A stretch of 64,000 nt of DNA from Pedobacter sp. W3I1 (GCF_030816015.1 NZ_JAUSXN010000001.1:5146001-5210000), one strand, 5' to 3'. Positions 51,906 through 60,886 are shown, counted from the stretch's first letter. The notes: generated by a model not told the origin, from the sequence alone. Program-made: numbers and translations.

Positions 51906-54113
51906 TTAATTAATAGATACTGTTGGTTTATGTGGCACGAGCTTTACCCTGAAACTAAAAGGGAGAACGCGTTCGCAGCCATAGGCATTTTTAATGGTTA
52001 AATTCCCCTGATACACAGCAACAGGCGTGGTTGGGGGGATAGTAATGGTAATTTCGTTTGCAGGTAAAGTTTGGTTTGAAACAGCGGGAAGTAAATTCCC
52101 TGTCCAAGAAATGCTATAGGTAATGGGATCAAAAACGGGATTGGTATAAGTAATTTTGGTTGTGGTTAATCCTTCGCAAATGCTCGGATCTGGCCCTAAC
52201 GTTAAATTTGGCTGCGGATTTACCGTTAAGTTAAAGTCTACTTTCTTCCCGCAATAGGTGGCATCATCAGCAACGGTGTAACTAATTACAACACTTCCGG
52301 CCGCAATTGCAGTAACTTTTCCAGTGGCATCTATCGTCGCAATAGTTGCATCATTAGCACTCCATACTCCATTTGGATAAGCATTTGTAAATGTTGCACT
52401 TGTACCACCACACATCGTAACAGCACCAACAATTGCAGGAACAGGAGCATACTGTTTTACTTTTACCTCTACAGGTTGGGCACCGCCTGCATTTTTACAT
52501 CCTGTTGTTGTGTTAACAGCCTCTATATAATAAATAGTAGCAGCCGTTAAGGCAGGTGTAGTGTAAGTTGTACCAACATTAAATGGCGTTCCGCCGGAAG
52601 ATGATGAATACCAGTTATAAGTAAAACCAGCATCAGGTGTGGTAACAGTAAGTAGTGCTGTAGATCCGCTGCAGATTGTAACACCCGGTACGGCAAGCGT
52701 TGGCAGAGGATTAACTTTAAGCTTTACTTTTAACCGATCTGAAACCGCGGTAACGCAATAAGTTCTGCTGGCCTGAACGTAATAATTATAATCGCCAGCA
52801 GCGAGTGTGGATGATGGTGTATAGGTTAAACCGGTATGTAATAAATTACCTCCTGTTTCGGCATCATACCATTTATATTCGGTACATGCCTGCGCATTCT
52901 GAACCGAAAAGGTTGCTGATCCTCCCTGGCAAATGATCTTCTCATCAGTAGTAGATGGATCTATCAGTGTTCTCGGTTTCGCTAACTTACGTTTGATATC
53001 GTAAATCCTTAAACGGCTAAAAGCGCCTGTTAATCCACCCATGGTTATCTCTAAACGGTCATACACATCGGTTACGGGAAAAGTAAGCGAATATCTACTG
53101 GATGAGCCCGGGAATAGCTTCAGGTTCAAAAACGTACTTGTGTTTTTAAATGCCGGCCCAGCCTCAACGCCATTTAAATAGGGCTGTATGGTAAAGCCTG
53201 TTAAAAGACTAAGATCTAATAGCCCCCCTCCAGGATTTTCAAGGATAATGGTAACAGAATCAGCAGGCTGTGAAGGTTTGTTGAAGACTGTTGTAAGATA
53301 TACCTGATTTAGAATAGATGCCCCTACATCAATCAGTGCATAACTATCTGGATCCGAATCAATGGCATTAAAGGGATTGGTAACGGTACCTGTTAAGTTT
53401 GCAATTCCTCCCAAAGCAGTTGGCTTTACACCTGAGAGTACATCTATCGCTTCATCACAATTAATAGAACCTGTGCTGAGTTCCATGATATAAGCATGAA
53501 AAACTTTCATTGACAATGCAGTAGAAACAACAGCACCGGCAATTTTGATGTAGATTCCATTAAAAGCCTGCGTTGGCGTTACAATAATTTCGACCTCGCC
53601 TCCCCCCCCGATTACGCCGGCAATATTTGCAGATGTATAAATTGGAGTCCGGGTTGCATCATAGCCCGGATCATTTCCGTATCCGATTAAAGGCTTGTTT
53701 CCGGCAACTGCATGGAGGCCAGTAAAACTACCAATTTCAAAGCTGCTTAAAAGCCCCAGTAATTCTTTTGGAAGTGCTAATTTCACCGTTACAGGTGTAT
53801 TTGCAGCTATTATACGTTTATTGGCGTTGGTACCATCGGTAGTAAATTCGAGAAATTGTGTAGCCGACCCTGTAAGACCAAGAATCCCAATCGGTACAGA
53901 TAATGTTGATGCATCTTTAACTTGCCCATTTATGGCGTTTGGTGCGTCTGAGATACTACCATATAAATTTGCGCCCAAAATACCTAACCCATCAACGTAT
54001 GAACCTTGAAAGTTTGCATAAGTACGTGCTGTATTTTCACACTGTGCATGTAAATATGCAGGCATGAAACAAAGCACAAACACTAAGAAAGATAGACAAG
54101 AGCGTCTTTTCAA
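51906..54113 (-). CDS. Large secreted Ig-like surface protein
   Basis: A protein of about 735 residues, first gene of the T9SS operon. The N-terminal half is an unrecognised beta-rich region. The C-terminal half contains tandem Ig-like and bacterial Ig2-type modules (QGGSATFSVQNAQACTEYKWYDAETGG, TICSGSTALLTVTTPDAGFTYNWYSSSSGG, TIATIDATGKVTAIAAGSVVISY). It has no C-terminal sorting domain. The frame is open from 54188 (GTG), but a -7 element lies inside that stretch. The likely start is therefore TTG at 54113, which directly gives a perfect signal peptide (KRRSCLSFLVFVLCFMPAYLHAQ). Confidence 0.82.
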   Translation of the reverse strand: MKRRSCLSFLVFVLCFMPAYLHAQCENTARTYANFQGSYVDGLGILGANLYGSISDAPNAINGQVKDASTLSVPIGILGLTGSATQFLEFTTDGTNANKRIIAANTPVTVKLALPKELLGLLSSFEIGSFTGLHAVAGNKPLIGYGNDPGYDATRTPIYTSANIAGVIGGGGEVEIIVTPTQAFNGIYIKIAGAVVSTALSMKVFHAYIMELSTGSINCDEAIDVLSGVKPTALGGIANLTGTVTNPFNAIDSDPDSYALIDVGASILNQVYLTTVFNKPSQPADSVTIILENPGGGLLDLSLLTGFTIQPYLNGVEAGPAFKNTSTFLNLKLFPGSSSRYSLTFPVTDVYDRLEITMGGLTGAFSRLRIYDIKRKLAKPRTLIDPSTTDEKIICQGGSATFSVQNAQACTEYKWYDAETGGNLLHTGLTYTPSSTLAAGDYNYYVQASRTYCVTAVSDRLKVKLKVNPLPTLAVPGVTICSGSTALLTVTTPDAGFTYNWYSSSSGGTPFNVGTTYTTPALTAATIYYIEAVNTTTGCKNAGGAQPVEVKVKQYAPVPAIVGAVTMCGGTSATFTNAYPNGVWSANDATIATIDATGKVTAIAAGSVVISYTVADDATYCGKKVDFNLTVNPQPNLTLGPDPSICEGLTTTKITYTNPVFDPITYSISWTGNLLPAVSNQTLPANEITITIPPTTPVAVYQGNLTIKNAYGCERVLPFSFRVKLVPHKPTVSIN

Positions 54114-54164
54114 TGTAAGTTTGGGATGTGGACGTAAAAAAATAGTTTGTTTGCTCGTTGATAC

Positions 54165-54172
54165 AAAAGTAC
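54165..54172 (-). promoter_or_regulatory. -7 promoter element of the surface-protein operon
   Basis: TACTTTTG on the minus strand is a perfect -7 match about 50 bases before the TTG start at 54113. It argues against translation starting at 54188. No TTTG is found at the ideal -33 distance. Confidence 0.6.
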
Positions 54173-54458
54173 GCTGAGCCAGCACCACATTATTCGTTCA
54201 CTTCATTCATTACCTCCTTATCGGAACCGTAAAAGCTTGTTATTGACATTTATCAACAAACAGAACAAACCTCAAGATTGCAAGCATCTCAATAGCTAGC
54301 CAATGTTAGAAATTTTCTACAATGACGTTTTTGACATGGCAATGTTTTTGGTAGATAATAACCGATATTTTTTTGCTGATAATGGAAAGAATTTGAAATA
54401 CCAATCGATAGGAATAACTTACGGCGGGAGACTGCCATATTTTTTTTAGCAAATAATA

Positions 54459-54489
54459 CTTGCAGGAGAAAAGAGTTATTGTATCTTTG
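54459..54489 (+). promoter_or_regulatory. Promoter of a candidate small RNA
   Basis: CTTG, 19 bases, then TATCTTTG, followed by CACC: a near-perfect TTTG-N19-TAnnTTTG. It faces away from both neighbouring genes, which are on the minus strand. Confidence 0.7.
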
Positions 54490-54494
54490 CACCC

Positions 54495-54560
54495 TCTCTG
54501 GAAGCTTCCACTCCAGAGTTTAAGAAAGCTTTCCAGCAATGGGAGGCTTTTCTTATTTAA
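54495..54560 (+). ncRNA. Candidate ~65-nt small RNA with two hairpins
   Basis: The promoter at 54459-54489 predicts a start near 54495. Hairpin 1 has perfect arms CTCTGGA / TCCAGAG. Hairpin 2, AAAGCTTTCC / GGGAGGCTTT with loop AGCAAT, is followed by a U-rich tail and acts as terminator. No coding frame of note is present. It runs towards the convergent ATPase gene, so it is neither a leader nor a gene tail. It matches no RNA family that I recognise. Confidence 0.6.
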
Positions 54561-54578
54561 GTTGCTTCACCAGTCTGT

Positions 54579-56021
54579 TTAATCGTTAAACAGCACTTCC
54601 ATCGTAATCTCTTTTTGTACCAAACCTGGATAACGTTCACTATTTGCGACTCCATAAGTTGTAATCATAGTTAAGAACAACGCTTTTCTTGTTCGGGTTT
54701 GATATTGAAATACCTTTAGTTTGTTGGCTAATTCCTTTTCATAAGATTTAGTAATTTCAAAAGGTACAACAGAGAATTTAACTTCACATATGTTGATACA
54801 AGAATCATTTCGATCAAAAAGCAAATCAATCTGCACACCTTGTTCTTCTCTGCTCTTTGGCAAATAACGCCAAACAGATATTTCGGTATAAACATTATCT
54901 ATCCCTATTGCTTTTTTAATCTGAGAAGTATGTTTCATACAGATACTTTCAAAGGCATATCCGCTCCAGCTTTTCCATGATGTACCGGAATAAAATTTCA
55001 GCCAGGTTCCAGCGCCCGTTGCTTTATTGCCCTCAATAAATTTGAGGTAAAATATCGAGTACTCATCGGTTAGTTTATATAAAGAGTCTTTACTACTTTT
55101 TCCAAAGGGAATATAAGGCGTAATAAAACCAGATTCTGCAAGTTCTGCAAGTAGTTGCGTAGCGTAACCACCACTACTTAGCTTACAGGTATTAATAATT
55201 TCGGTACGTGTTAATCCTTTGCCTTTTTTTGCCAATGCCTGGACAATATCAATATGATTTTCTGCTTTGTCGAACAATGAATAATAAAGATTCTTAAATT
55301 CTTCCAAAAGCAAACCGTCTTTGGTAAAAAAAAGCCTGTCTATAATCTGAGCAACACTCTCTCCCGGTTCTATTTCTTTAAGGTAATGCGGTATCCCGCC
55401 CATGGCCATATATACCTGTAAGAGCTGGTACTTATCGAGTTTTATTTTTCTGTATTTAAGGTAGGCCGCGGTTTCACCTACAGTAAAAGGAAGGAGTCTT
55501 ATTCTTCTGGTTACACGATTATGCAATCCTCCACGATTATTGATCACTTTATTGATCATCCAGGAAGCTGCCGAACCGCAGATCACAACAATGAGTTTTT
55601 TTTCTCTCGAAGCCCAACTGTTCCAAAAGCTTTCAAATGCAGGTAAAAATCCTGAGCGAGGCGTATTAATCCAAGGAAATTCGTCAATAAAAATGATTGT
55701 TCTTTCTTTTTTTGTTAAGGGCGTGAGGTATTGAATCAGCATATCAAAGGCAGCTATCCAACTTTCTGGTTTCGCCAAAGGAAGACCTCCTGTTACTTTT
55801 GCAAGTGCCAAGCTAAAATTTTCTAACTGCTGATTCAACGTGGCATGATGAATCCCTGAAAATTCAAATGCAATTTTTTTATTAAATCCGTTTCTGATTA
55901 GATAAGTCTTCCCTACCCGTCTTCGCCCATACACAGCAATCAGCTCACTTTCACCAGATTTCTCAATCTTGTTTAGCAGCAATTTTTCTTCGGTCCTTCC
56001 TACAACCTGTTCCATAAACAT
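54579..56021 (-). CDS. AAA ATPase with C-terminal nuclease-like (DUF234/PD-(D/E)XK) domain
   Basis: A 480-residue protein of the prokaryotic/archaeal ATPase family often found in mobile or accessory regions. Walker A is GRRRVGKT (residues 32-39) and Walker B is TIIFIDEFPW (near 112). A sensor region (VICGSAASWMI) and a winged-helix part (LTRTEIINTCKLSSGGYATQLLAELAESGFI) follow. The C-terminal domain contains GVQIDLLFDRNDSCINICEVKF, where the D...ExK pattern is typical of PD-(D/E)XK nucleases. Function in cells is unknown; DNA-related or toxin-like roles are discussed for relatives. It is preceded by a 54-bp-period array of dyads. Confidence 0.88.
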   Translation of the reverse strand: MFMEQVVGRTEEKLLLNKIEKSGESELIAVYGRRRVGKTYLIRNGFNKKIAFEFSGIHHATLNQQLENFSLALAKVTGGLPLAKPESWIAAFDMLIQYLTPLTKKERTIIFIDEFPWINTPRSGFLPAFESFWNSWASREKKLIVVICGSAASWMINKVINNRGGLHNRVTRRIRLLPFTVGETAAYLKYRKIKLDKYQLLQVYMAMGGIPHYLKEIEPGESVAQIIDRLFFTKDGLLLEEFKNLYYSLFDKAENHIDIVQALAKKGKGLTRTEIINTCKLSSGGYATQLLAELAESGFITPYIPFGKSSKDSLYKLTDEYSIFYLKFIEGNKATGAGTWLKFYSGTSWKSWSGYAFESICMKHTSQIKKAIGIDNVYTEISVWRYLPKSREEQGVQIDLLFDRNDSCINICEVKFSVVPFEITKSYEKELANKLKVFQYQTRTRKALFLTMITTYGVANSERYPGLVQKEITMEVLFND

Positions 56022-56035
56022 TTAATTTACAGCAA

Positions 56036-56043
56036 CAAAAGTA
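56036..56043 (-). promoter_or_regulatory. -7 promoter element of the ATPase gene
   Basis: TACTTTTG on the minus strand is a perfect -7 element about 15 bases before the ATPase ATG. The -33 position lies in the adjacent dyad array instead of a TTTG box. Confidence 0.65.
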
Positions 56044-56055
56044 ATCAAAAATTTA

Positions 56056-56173
56056 GTTTTGGCGTAATATAAAAAACTATGTCACGCCAAAACTATGATT
56101 TTATATGCATTTTTGGCGTAATATAAAAACATATACCACGCCAAAACCATGTTTTTACATATAGTTTTGGCGT
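56056..56173. repeat. 54-bp tandem repeat of GTTTTGGCGT/ACGCCAAAAC dyads
   Basis: GTTTTGGCGT (or a T variant) occurs at 56056, 56110 and 56164, and its complement ACGCCAAAAC at 56084 and 56138. All successive copies are exactly 54 bases apart. Each unit is therefore a dyad with 10-bp arms and an 18-base spacer, and the array is 2.2 units long. It lies between glgB and the ATPase start, with the first dyad just upstream of the ATPase -7 element. An operator or protein-DNA assembly site is likely. Confidence 0.85.
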
Positions 56174-56194
56174 GGTATAACTGCAAATAATCTT

Positions 56195-58144
56195 TTACTT
56201 GCTCTTAAAAATCGTTACCGCCAATGGTGGTAAATCGACAACTATTGAATATTCCTGTCCATTATAATTTTCCAGATCAGGAACAATATCTCCCCTGTTA
56301 TTAATCCCGCCTCCATAATATACAATATCGTCGGTATTAAAAATTTCTGTCCATTTGGTTTTAAAAGGAACACCGATCCTGTAATTCTCACGCACCACTG
56401 GTGTTAAGTTTATCGCAATAACCAAAGTATCTTTTGCTTTTGGTCCTTTGCGCATAAATGTGAATACAGATTCGTTTGCATTATCAGCATCGAGCCATTG
56501 GAAGCCTTCATAACTGAAATTGAAATGATATAATGCTGGCTCTTTCCTGTACAGGAAGTTTAAAGCCTTAACCGTTTCCTGCATGCCTTTATGGGGCGGG
56601 TATTGCAATAAATGCCAATCTAACGACTGAGTGAAGTTCCATTCGTTAGTTTCGCCAAACTCGTTGCCCATAAATAGGAGTTTTGCACCCGGATGGGTGA
56701 ACATATAACCATAAAGCGCCCTTAAATTGGCAAATTTCTGCCAGTCATCCCCAGGCATTTTATAAAGCATTGGCGACTTACCATGTACCACTTCATCATG
56801 CGAAAAAGGCAACATGAAATTCTCGGTAAAGGCATAAGTCATGCTAAAACTCAACTGATGGTGATGGTGTTTCCGGCCAAGCGTTTCTACCTTGAAATAT
56901 TTAAGGGTGTCGTTCATCCAGCCCATCATCCATTTCATTCCAAAACCAAGCCCACCGGCATGTACCGGATGGGTCACACCGGGATAGGTACTGCTTTCTT
57001 CAGCAATTGTCTGCACCCCATCAAAATTTCCATAAACAGCGACATTTAAATCCTGCAAAAACTGGATCGCTCCTAAATTTTCACTTCCGCCATATTCGTT
57101 TGTAGCGGCATCACCATCTTCTCTTGAGAAATTGAAATATAACATCGATGCCACTGCATCTACCCTTAACCCATCTGCATGGTACTGATCTATCCAGAAC
57201 AACGCATTACTAATCAGGAAAGAGCGTACTTCGTTTCGGTCATAATTGAAAATATATGATTTCCAATCGGGATGAAATCCCTTTTTCATATCAGCGTGTT
57301 CATATAAATGTGTTCCATCAAACTCATATAAACCGTGCCTGTCGCCAGGAAAATGAGAAGGAACCCAATCCAATATCACCGCAATACCAGCTTTATGAAG
57401 CTCATCAATCAGGTACATTAAATCCTGTGGAGAGCCATAACGGGAACTTGCCCCAAAATAACCTGTAATCTGATAGCCCCAGCTTGGAAAATATGGAAAT
57501 TCCATTACAGGCATCAGTTCTACGTGGGTAAAACCCATTTCCTTTACATAAGGGACAAGCCTGCTGGCCACCTCCCTACAATTTAATACGCGCTCTGGAT
57601 TATCCGGATCGCGTTCCCAAGAGCCTAAATGTATCTCGTATACCGAAATGGGTTGATCTAAAGCATTTACTTTTGCTCTTTTTTTGAGCCAGGCTTTATC
57701 TTTCCAGGTGTAATCGGTATCCCAAACAATGCAAGCTGTTTGTGGAGGATGCTCCCATCTTCTGGCATAAGGATCGCCTTTTAAATGTTCTGATTCATCA
57801 AAACCCTTAACAAAATATTTATAAACCTCCCCTTTGGCAATACCGGGAATAAAACCTTCCCAAATACCCGATTTATCCCAACGTATGCTCAGCGGATGCG
57901 AACTATTGTTCCAATCGTTAAAATTACCCACTACACTTACACGAATGGCATTTGGCGCCCAAACAGCAAAATAAGTTCCGGCAGTCCCATCAACAGTAAT
58001 TAAGTGCGAGCCCATTTTCTCGTAAAGCCTAAAATGCTTTCCTACAAGAAAAAGATCGATATCGTAATCGGTAAATAAGCTGTGGATCCAAACGGATTTC
58101 TGTTTATCAGTTTTTGGTTGAGATGCTTTTTTTACTGCTGGCAT
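56195..58144 (-). CDS. glgB: 1,4-alpha-glucan branching enzyme, GH13
   Basis: Makes alpha-1,6 branches in glycogen. The 649 residues contain an N-terminal CBM48-like domain (YFAVWAPNAIRVSVVGNFNDWN), then the GH13 barrel with FTHVELMPVMEFPYFPSWGYQITGYFGASSRYG. The catalytic nucleophile is in DGLRVDAVASMLY, the acid/base Glu in IAEESSTYPGVT, and the third carboxylate in FSHDEVVHGKSPM. The C-terminal beta domain is complete. It lies 58 bases downstream of the GH31 gene on the same strand, so both form one unit. Confidence 0.96.
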   Translation of the reverse strand: MPAVKKASQPKTDKQKSVWIHSLFTDYDIDLFLVGKHFRLYEKMGSHLITVDGTAGTYFAVWAPNAIRVSVVGNFNDWNNSSHPLSIRWDKSGIWEGFIPGIAKGEVYKYFVKGFDESEHLKGDPYARRWEHPPQTACIVWDTDYTWKDKAWLKKRAKVNALDQPISVYEIHLGSWERDPDNPERVLNCREVASRLVPYVKEMGFTHVELMPVMEFPYFPSWGYQITGYFGASSRYGSPQDLMYLIDELHKAGIAVILDWVPSHFPGDRHGLYEFDGTHLYEHADMKKGFHPDWKSYIFNYDRNEVRSFLISNALFWIDQYHADGLRVDAVASMLYFNFSREDGDAATNEYGGSENLGAIQFLQDLNVAVYGNFDGVQTIAEESSTYPGVTHPVHAGGLGFGMKWMMGWMNDTLKYFKVETLGRKHHHHQLSFSMTYAFTENFMLPFSHDEVVHGKSPMLYKMPGDDWQKFANLRALYGYMFTHPGAKLLFMGNEFGETNEWNFTQSLDWHLLQYPPHKGMQETVKALNFLYRKEPALYHFNFSYEGFQWLDADNANESVFTFMRKGPKAKDTLVIAINLTPVVRENYRIGVPFKTKWTEIFNTDDIVYYGGGINNRGDIVPDLENYNGQEYSIVVDLPPLAVTIFKSK

Positions 58145-58202
58145 AGGTGTTTTGGCTAGAATAGATGAAGCCCAAACACTAAACAGTGTTTGGGCCTAAA
58201 AG

Positions 58203-60665
58203 TTACAGACTTAAGATCTGTATTTCTAAAAAGTTTTTATTGCACTGAAAATGTAGGATATTCTGATCGTCGGTATAAAAATCTTTAACCTCTTTATTAT
58301 CGATAATGATCTTTTTCACCTGGAATTTTACACCAATAACATTGCAAACATAAAATTCATAATTAGGCGTGTACAATCCTTCGTTACGCTGGTTCACCTT
58401 AATGGCCTGGGTATCGCCTTTTACAGTAAATTTCTTTTCCAGATAAATATCCTGCTCGTACGCAAATGTATCACCATGATCTTCGTACATGTATGAATTT
58501 ACCTCATAATCGCTATGATAGATATTCAATACGACTTCGGTAATCGATTTCTCATCAACATATTGCATTACCGGATATTCTGGCAAAACGGTACCTGCAC
58601 GCACAAACATGGGCATACTATCTATTTTGGCATCAACTGTATATTCATTACCGCCATCTAGAATTTCGTTGGTCCAGAAGTTATACCAGGTTCCTTTTGG
58701 AAGATAAACCTTTCTAGAGATTGCACCTTGCTCTAAAACCGGGCAGATCAATAATTTATCACCATAGCAAAATTCATCCTGACGGAAACTATTGCTGATA
58801 TTTTCTTGCTCAAGCATTACCAGTGGCCTTAAAATAGGGAAACCATAACGGTGATGCTCCCAAAATACCGAATACAGATAAGGCATTAAGCGGTATCTTA
58901 ATTCGATAAACTTACGGTTAATATCTTCGAAAAACTGGCCAAAGCTCCAGGGTTCCCGTTCAGCGGTATCGCCTGCAGAGTGTGCACGCATAAAAGGAGA
59001 AAATGTACCCAACTGGATCCAACGGGTAAACAATTCACCATCTGGCTCGCCGCTAAACCCTCCAATATCTGTTCCACAGAAAGGCACACCAGAAACTGAT
59101 AAACGCTGGCACTGGATATTTCCGATCTTTAAATGCTCCCAGGTTGCAATATTATCGCCTGTCCAAACACTTGCATAACGCTGCATGCCCGAATAACCAG
59201 CTCTTGTAATGGTAAACGGACGTTTATTGCGCATCAGTTTTTTTAGTCCTTCATAGGTAGATCGCACCATCTGCATACCATAAACATTATGTGCCTTACG
59301 GTGCGAGCCGCGGTAACCATCATAATTATGACGAACATCGTTAGGAAAAGTTCCTGAACCAAACACGGCTGGCTCATTCATATCGTTCCAGAAACCTGCA
59401 ACACCCATATCTACCAACTCTTTGTATAAATTACCCCACCAGCTCCGTACTTTTGGATTGGTAAAATCGGGAAACTGACAACGGCCCGGCCAAACATGTC
59501 CTTCCATATAATAATCGTCGCTGCGGCGACAGAAAAATCTTTTCTCTTTACCTTCTTTAAAAACCCAGTAATCATCATCTACCTTAATTCCCGGATCGAT
59601 CATTACCACAGTTTTAAAGCCATCATCAGAAAGTTCTTTAATCATTCTCCGTGGATCTGGAAAGTATTTTTTATTCCAGGTAAAACAGCGGTAGCCATCC
59701 ATGTAATCGATATCCAGATAAATGGCATCGCAAGGAATTTTACGATCCCTGAACTGCTTGGCTATTTCTTTAACTTTTGTTTCAGGATAATAACTCCAAC
59801 GGCACTGCTGATAGCCCAAAGTCCATTTTGGTGGCATTGGGTGCGTTCCAGTTAAAGATGCATAACGTTTAACCACGTCCATAATATGTGGGCCATGGAT
59901 ATAATAGTATTGCAGTTCTCCCCCATCGGCCCAGAAACTGGTTTTATTTACATCTTCCGAACCAAAATCGAAATACGATTTAAAAGTATTATCGAAAAAA
60001 ATACCATAGGCAGCCTGATTATGCAAACCAATATAGAAAGGTATGGTGCGGTAAAGTGGGTCCTGATTCCAACCGAAAGAGTAAGCATCGGTATTCCAGT
60101 TTTCGAACCGCCTGCCACGCAGGTTAAAATTACCAGATTTATCACCCAAACCGAAGAAATTTTCTTCAGGGTGACATTTTTTGGTTGCATAGATATAATA
60201 ACCACCAAAATCTACATTTTCTTCCCAGTGCATAGAATTGGCCTCATCAACCATTACCACGTTGGTAATATTATCAGAAAAGGAAATATGGAAATTTGCT
60301 TTTTCTATTTTACAGGTTACCGCATGGGTAGAAACGGTGTAATGATCATCGTGTTCCTGCATTTTAAAAACAGAAACCTTTTGATCTACTTCGGGTACGG
60401 CATAAGAAAAATCATCTAAGAAAACGCCATGAGGAGCCAGGCGAACGCGAATAATATCGTCGCTTACCACCCGAACTTCTACTCTTGCATCGCCATCAGA
60501 AAAGTAAAAACGGTTGCCCTCCTTCTTCACTTTTTTAACTGCACCAAGATATTGTTTTACAATTGGTTTTACCGATATATCAACTGGATTGTTTAAATGC
60601 TGTATTTCCTGCTCTTTTTCGATGAGCTCATCAGCATCATTCGGTTTGTCGTTTTGCGCTTCCAT
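58203..60665 (-). CDS. GH31 alpha-glucosidase-type glycoside hydrolase
   Basis: An 820-residue GH31 enzyme without signal peptide, probably acting on intracellular alpha-glucosides or glycogen-derived oligosaccharides. The nucleophile motif GFWNDMNEPAVFG (WxDMNE, canonical), the acid/base region RAHSAGDTAEREPW, and the GYQQCRWSYYPE and DIDYMDGYRCFTWN blocks are all present. It is full length. It is likely co-transcribed with glgB. Operator-like dyad D (60784-60802) and a -7-like element AATATTTG (60734-60741) lie upstream. Confidence 0.94.
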   Translation of the reverse strand: MEAQNDKPNDADELIEKEQEIQHLNNPVDISVKPIVKQYLGAVKKVKKEGNRFYFSDGDARVEVRVVSDDIIRVRLAPHGVFLDDFSYAVPEVDQKVSVFKMQEHDDHYTVSTHAVTCKIEKANFHISFSDNITNVVMVDEANSMHWEENVDFGGYYIYATKKCHPEENFFGLGDKSGNFNLRGRRFENWNTDAYSFGWNQDPLYRTIPFYIGLHNQAAYGIFFDNTFKSYFDFGSEDVNKTSFWADGGELQYYYIHGPHIMDVVKRYASLTGTHPMPPKWTLGYQQCRWSYYPETKVKEIAKQFRDRKIPCDAIYLDIDYMDGYRCFTWNKKYFPDPRRMIKELSDDGFKTVVMIDPGIKVDDDYWVFKEGKEKRFFCRRSDDYYMEGHVWPGRCQFPDFTNPKVRSWWGNLYKELVDMGVAGFWNDMNEPAVFGSGTFPNDVRHNYDGYRGSHRKAHNVYGMQMVRSTYEGLKKLMRNKRPFTITRAGYSGMQRYASVWTGDNIATWEHLKIGNIQCQRLSVSGVPFCGTDIGGFSGEPDGELFTRWIQLGTFSPFMRAHSAGDTAEREPWSFGQFFEDINRKFIELRYRLMPYLYSVFWEHHRYGFPILRPLVMLEQENISNSFRQDEFCYGDKLLICPVLEQGAISRKVYLPKGTWYNFWTNEILDGGNEYTVDAKIDSMPMFVRAGTVLPEYPVMQYVDEKSITEVVLNIYHSDYEVNSYMYEDHGDTFAYEQDIYLEKKFTVKGDTQAIKVNQRNEGLYTPNYEFYVCNVIGVKFQVKKIIIDNKEVKDFYTDDQNILHFQCNKNFLEIQILSL

Positions 60666-60733
60666 CCTTATTTATTCAAAATTTTAAATTCATGGTTCTT
60701 AAACCGGGATGTGCTTAAGAAAGTACTATAATA

Positions 60734-60741
60734 CAAATATT
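60734..60741 (-). promoter_or_regulatory. -7-like promoter element of the GH31-glgB unit
   Basis: AATATTTG on the minus strand differs from TAnnTTTG by one base. It is about 70 bases before the GH31 ATG. The operator-like dyad D is centred about 55 bases further upstream, an activator-like position. Confidence 0.45.
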
Positions 60742-60783
60742 TTATAAAAGGGGTGTAGCTTTTTTTTGAAAAGATGCATTTAA

Positions 60784-60802
60784 TAGTGTAAGTTTTACAC
60801 TA
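60784..60802. promoter_or_regulatory. Operator-like dyad TAGTGTA-N5-TACACTA (site D)
   Basis: A perfect 7-bp-arm palindrome with core GTGTA-AGTTT-TACAC (60786-60800). It is the same core as sites A, B and C near the Nudix regulator, pfkA and the candidate small RNA. It lies upstream of the GH31-glgB unit and about 200 bases from the divergent AbiE operon. Confidence 0.72.
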
Positions 60803-60886
60803 ACTGATGTTAATTTACAAATTAAACCTTTTTATTGAAAAAATACTTACGTTGAATTGAGTGGCTTTAAAACGTAAAATAATCAC

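Noticed and set aside
54114..54188. GTG start at 54188 for the Ig-like surface protein
   Set aside because: A perfect -7 promoter element lies within this stretch and the signal peptide begins at the TTG at 54113.
54289..54539. Two overlapping minus-strand reading frames of 67 and 77 residues
   Set aside because: No similarity or start signal, unusual composition, and they lie antisense to the promoter and hairpins of the candidate small RNA.
56056..56173. CRISPR array upstream of the ATPase gene
   Set aside because: Only 2.2 units, spacers between arms are similar to one another, units are symmetric dyads and no cas genes are present.
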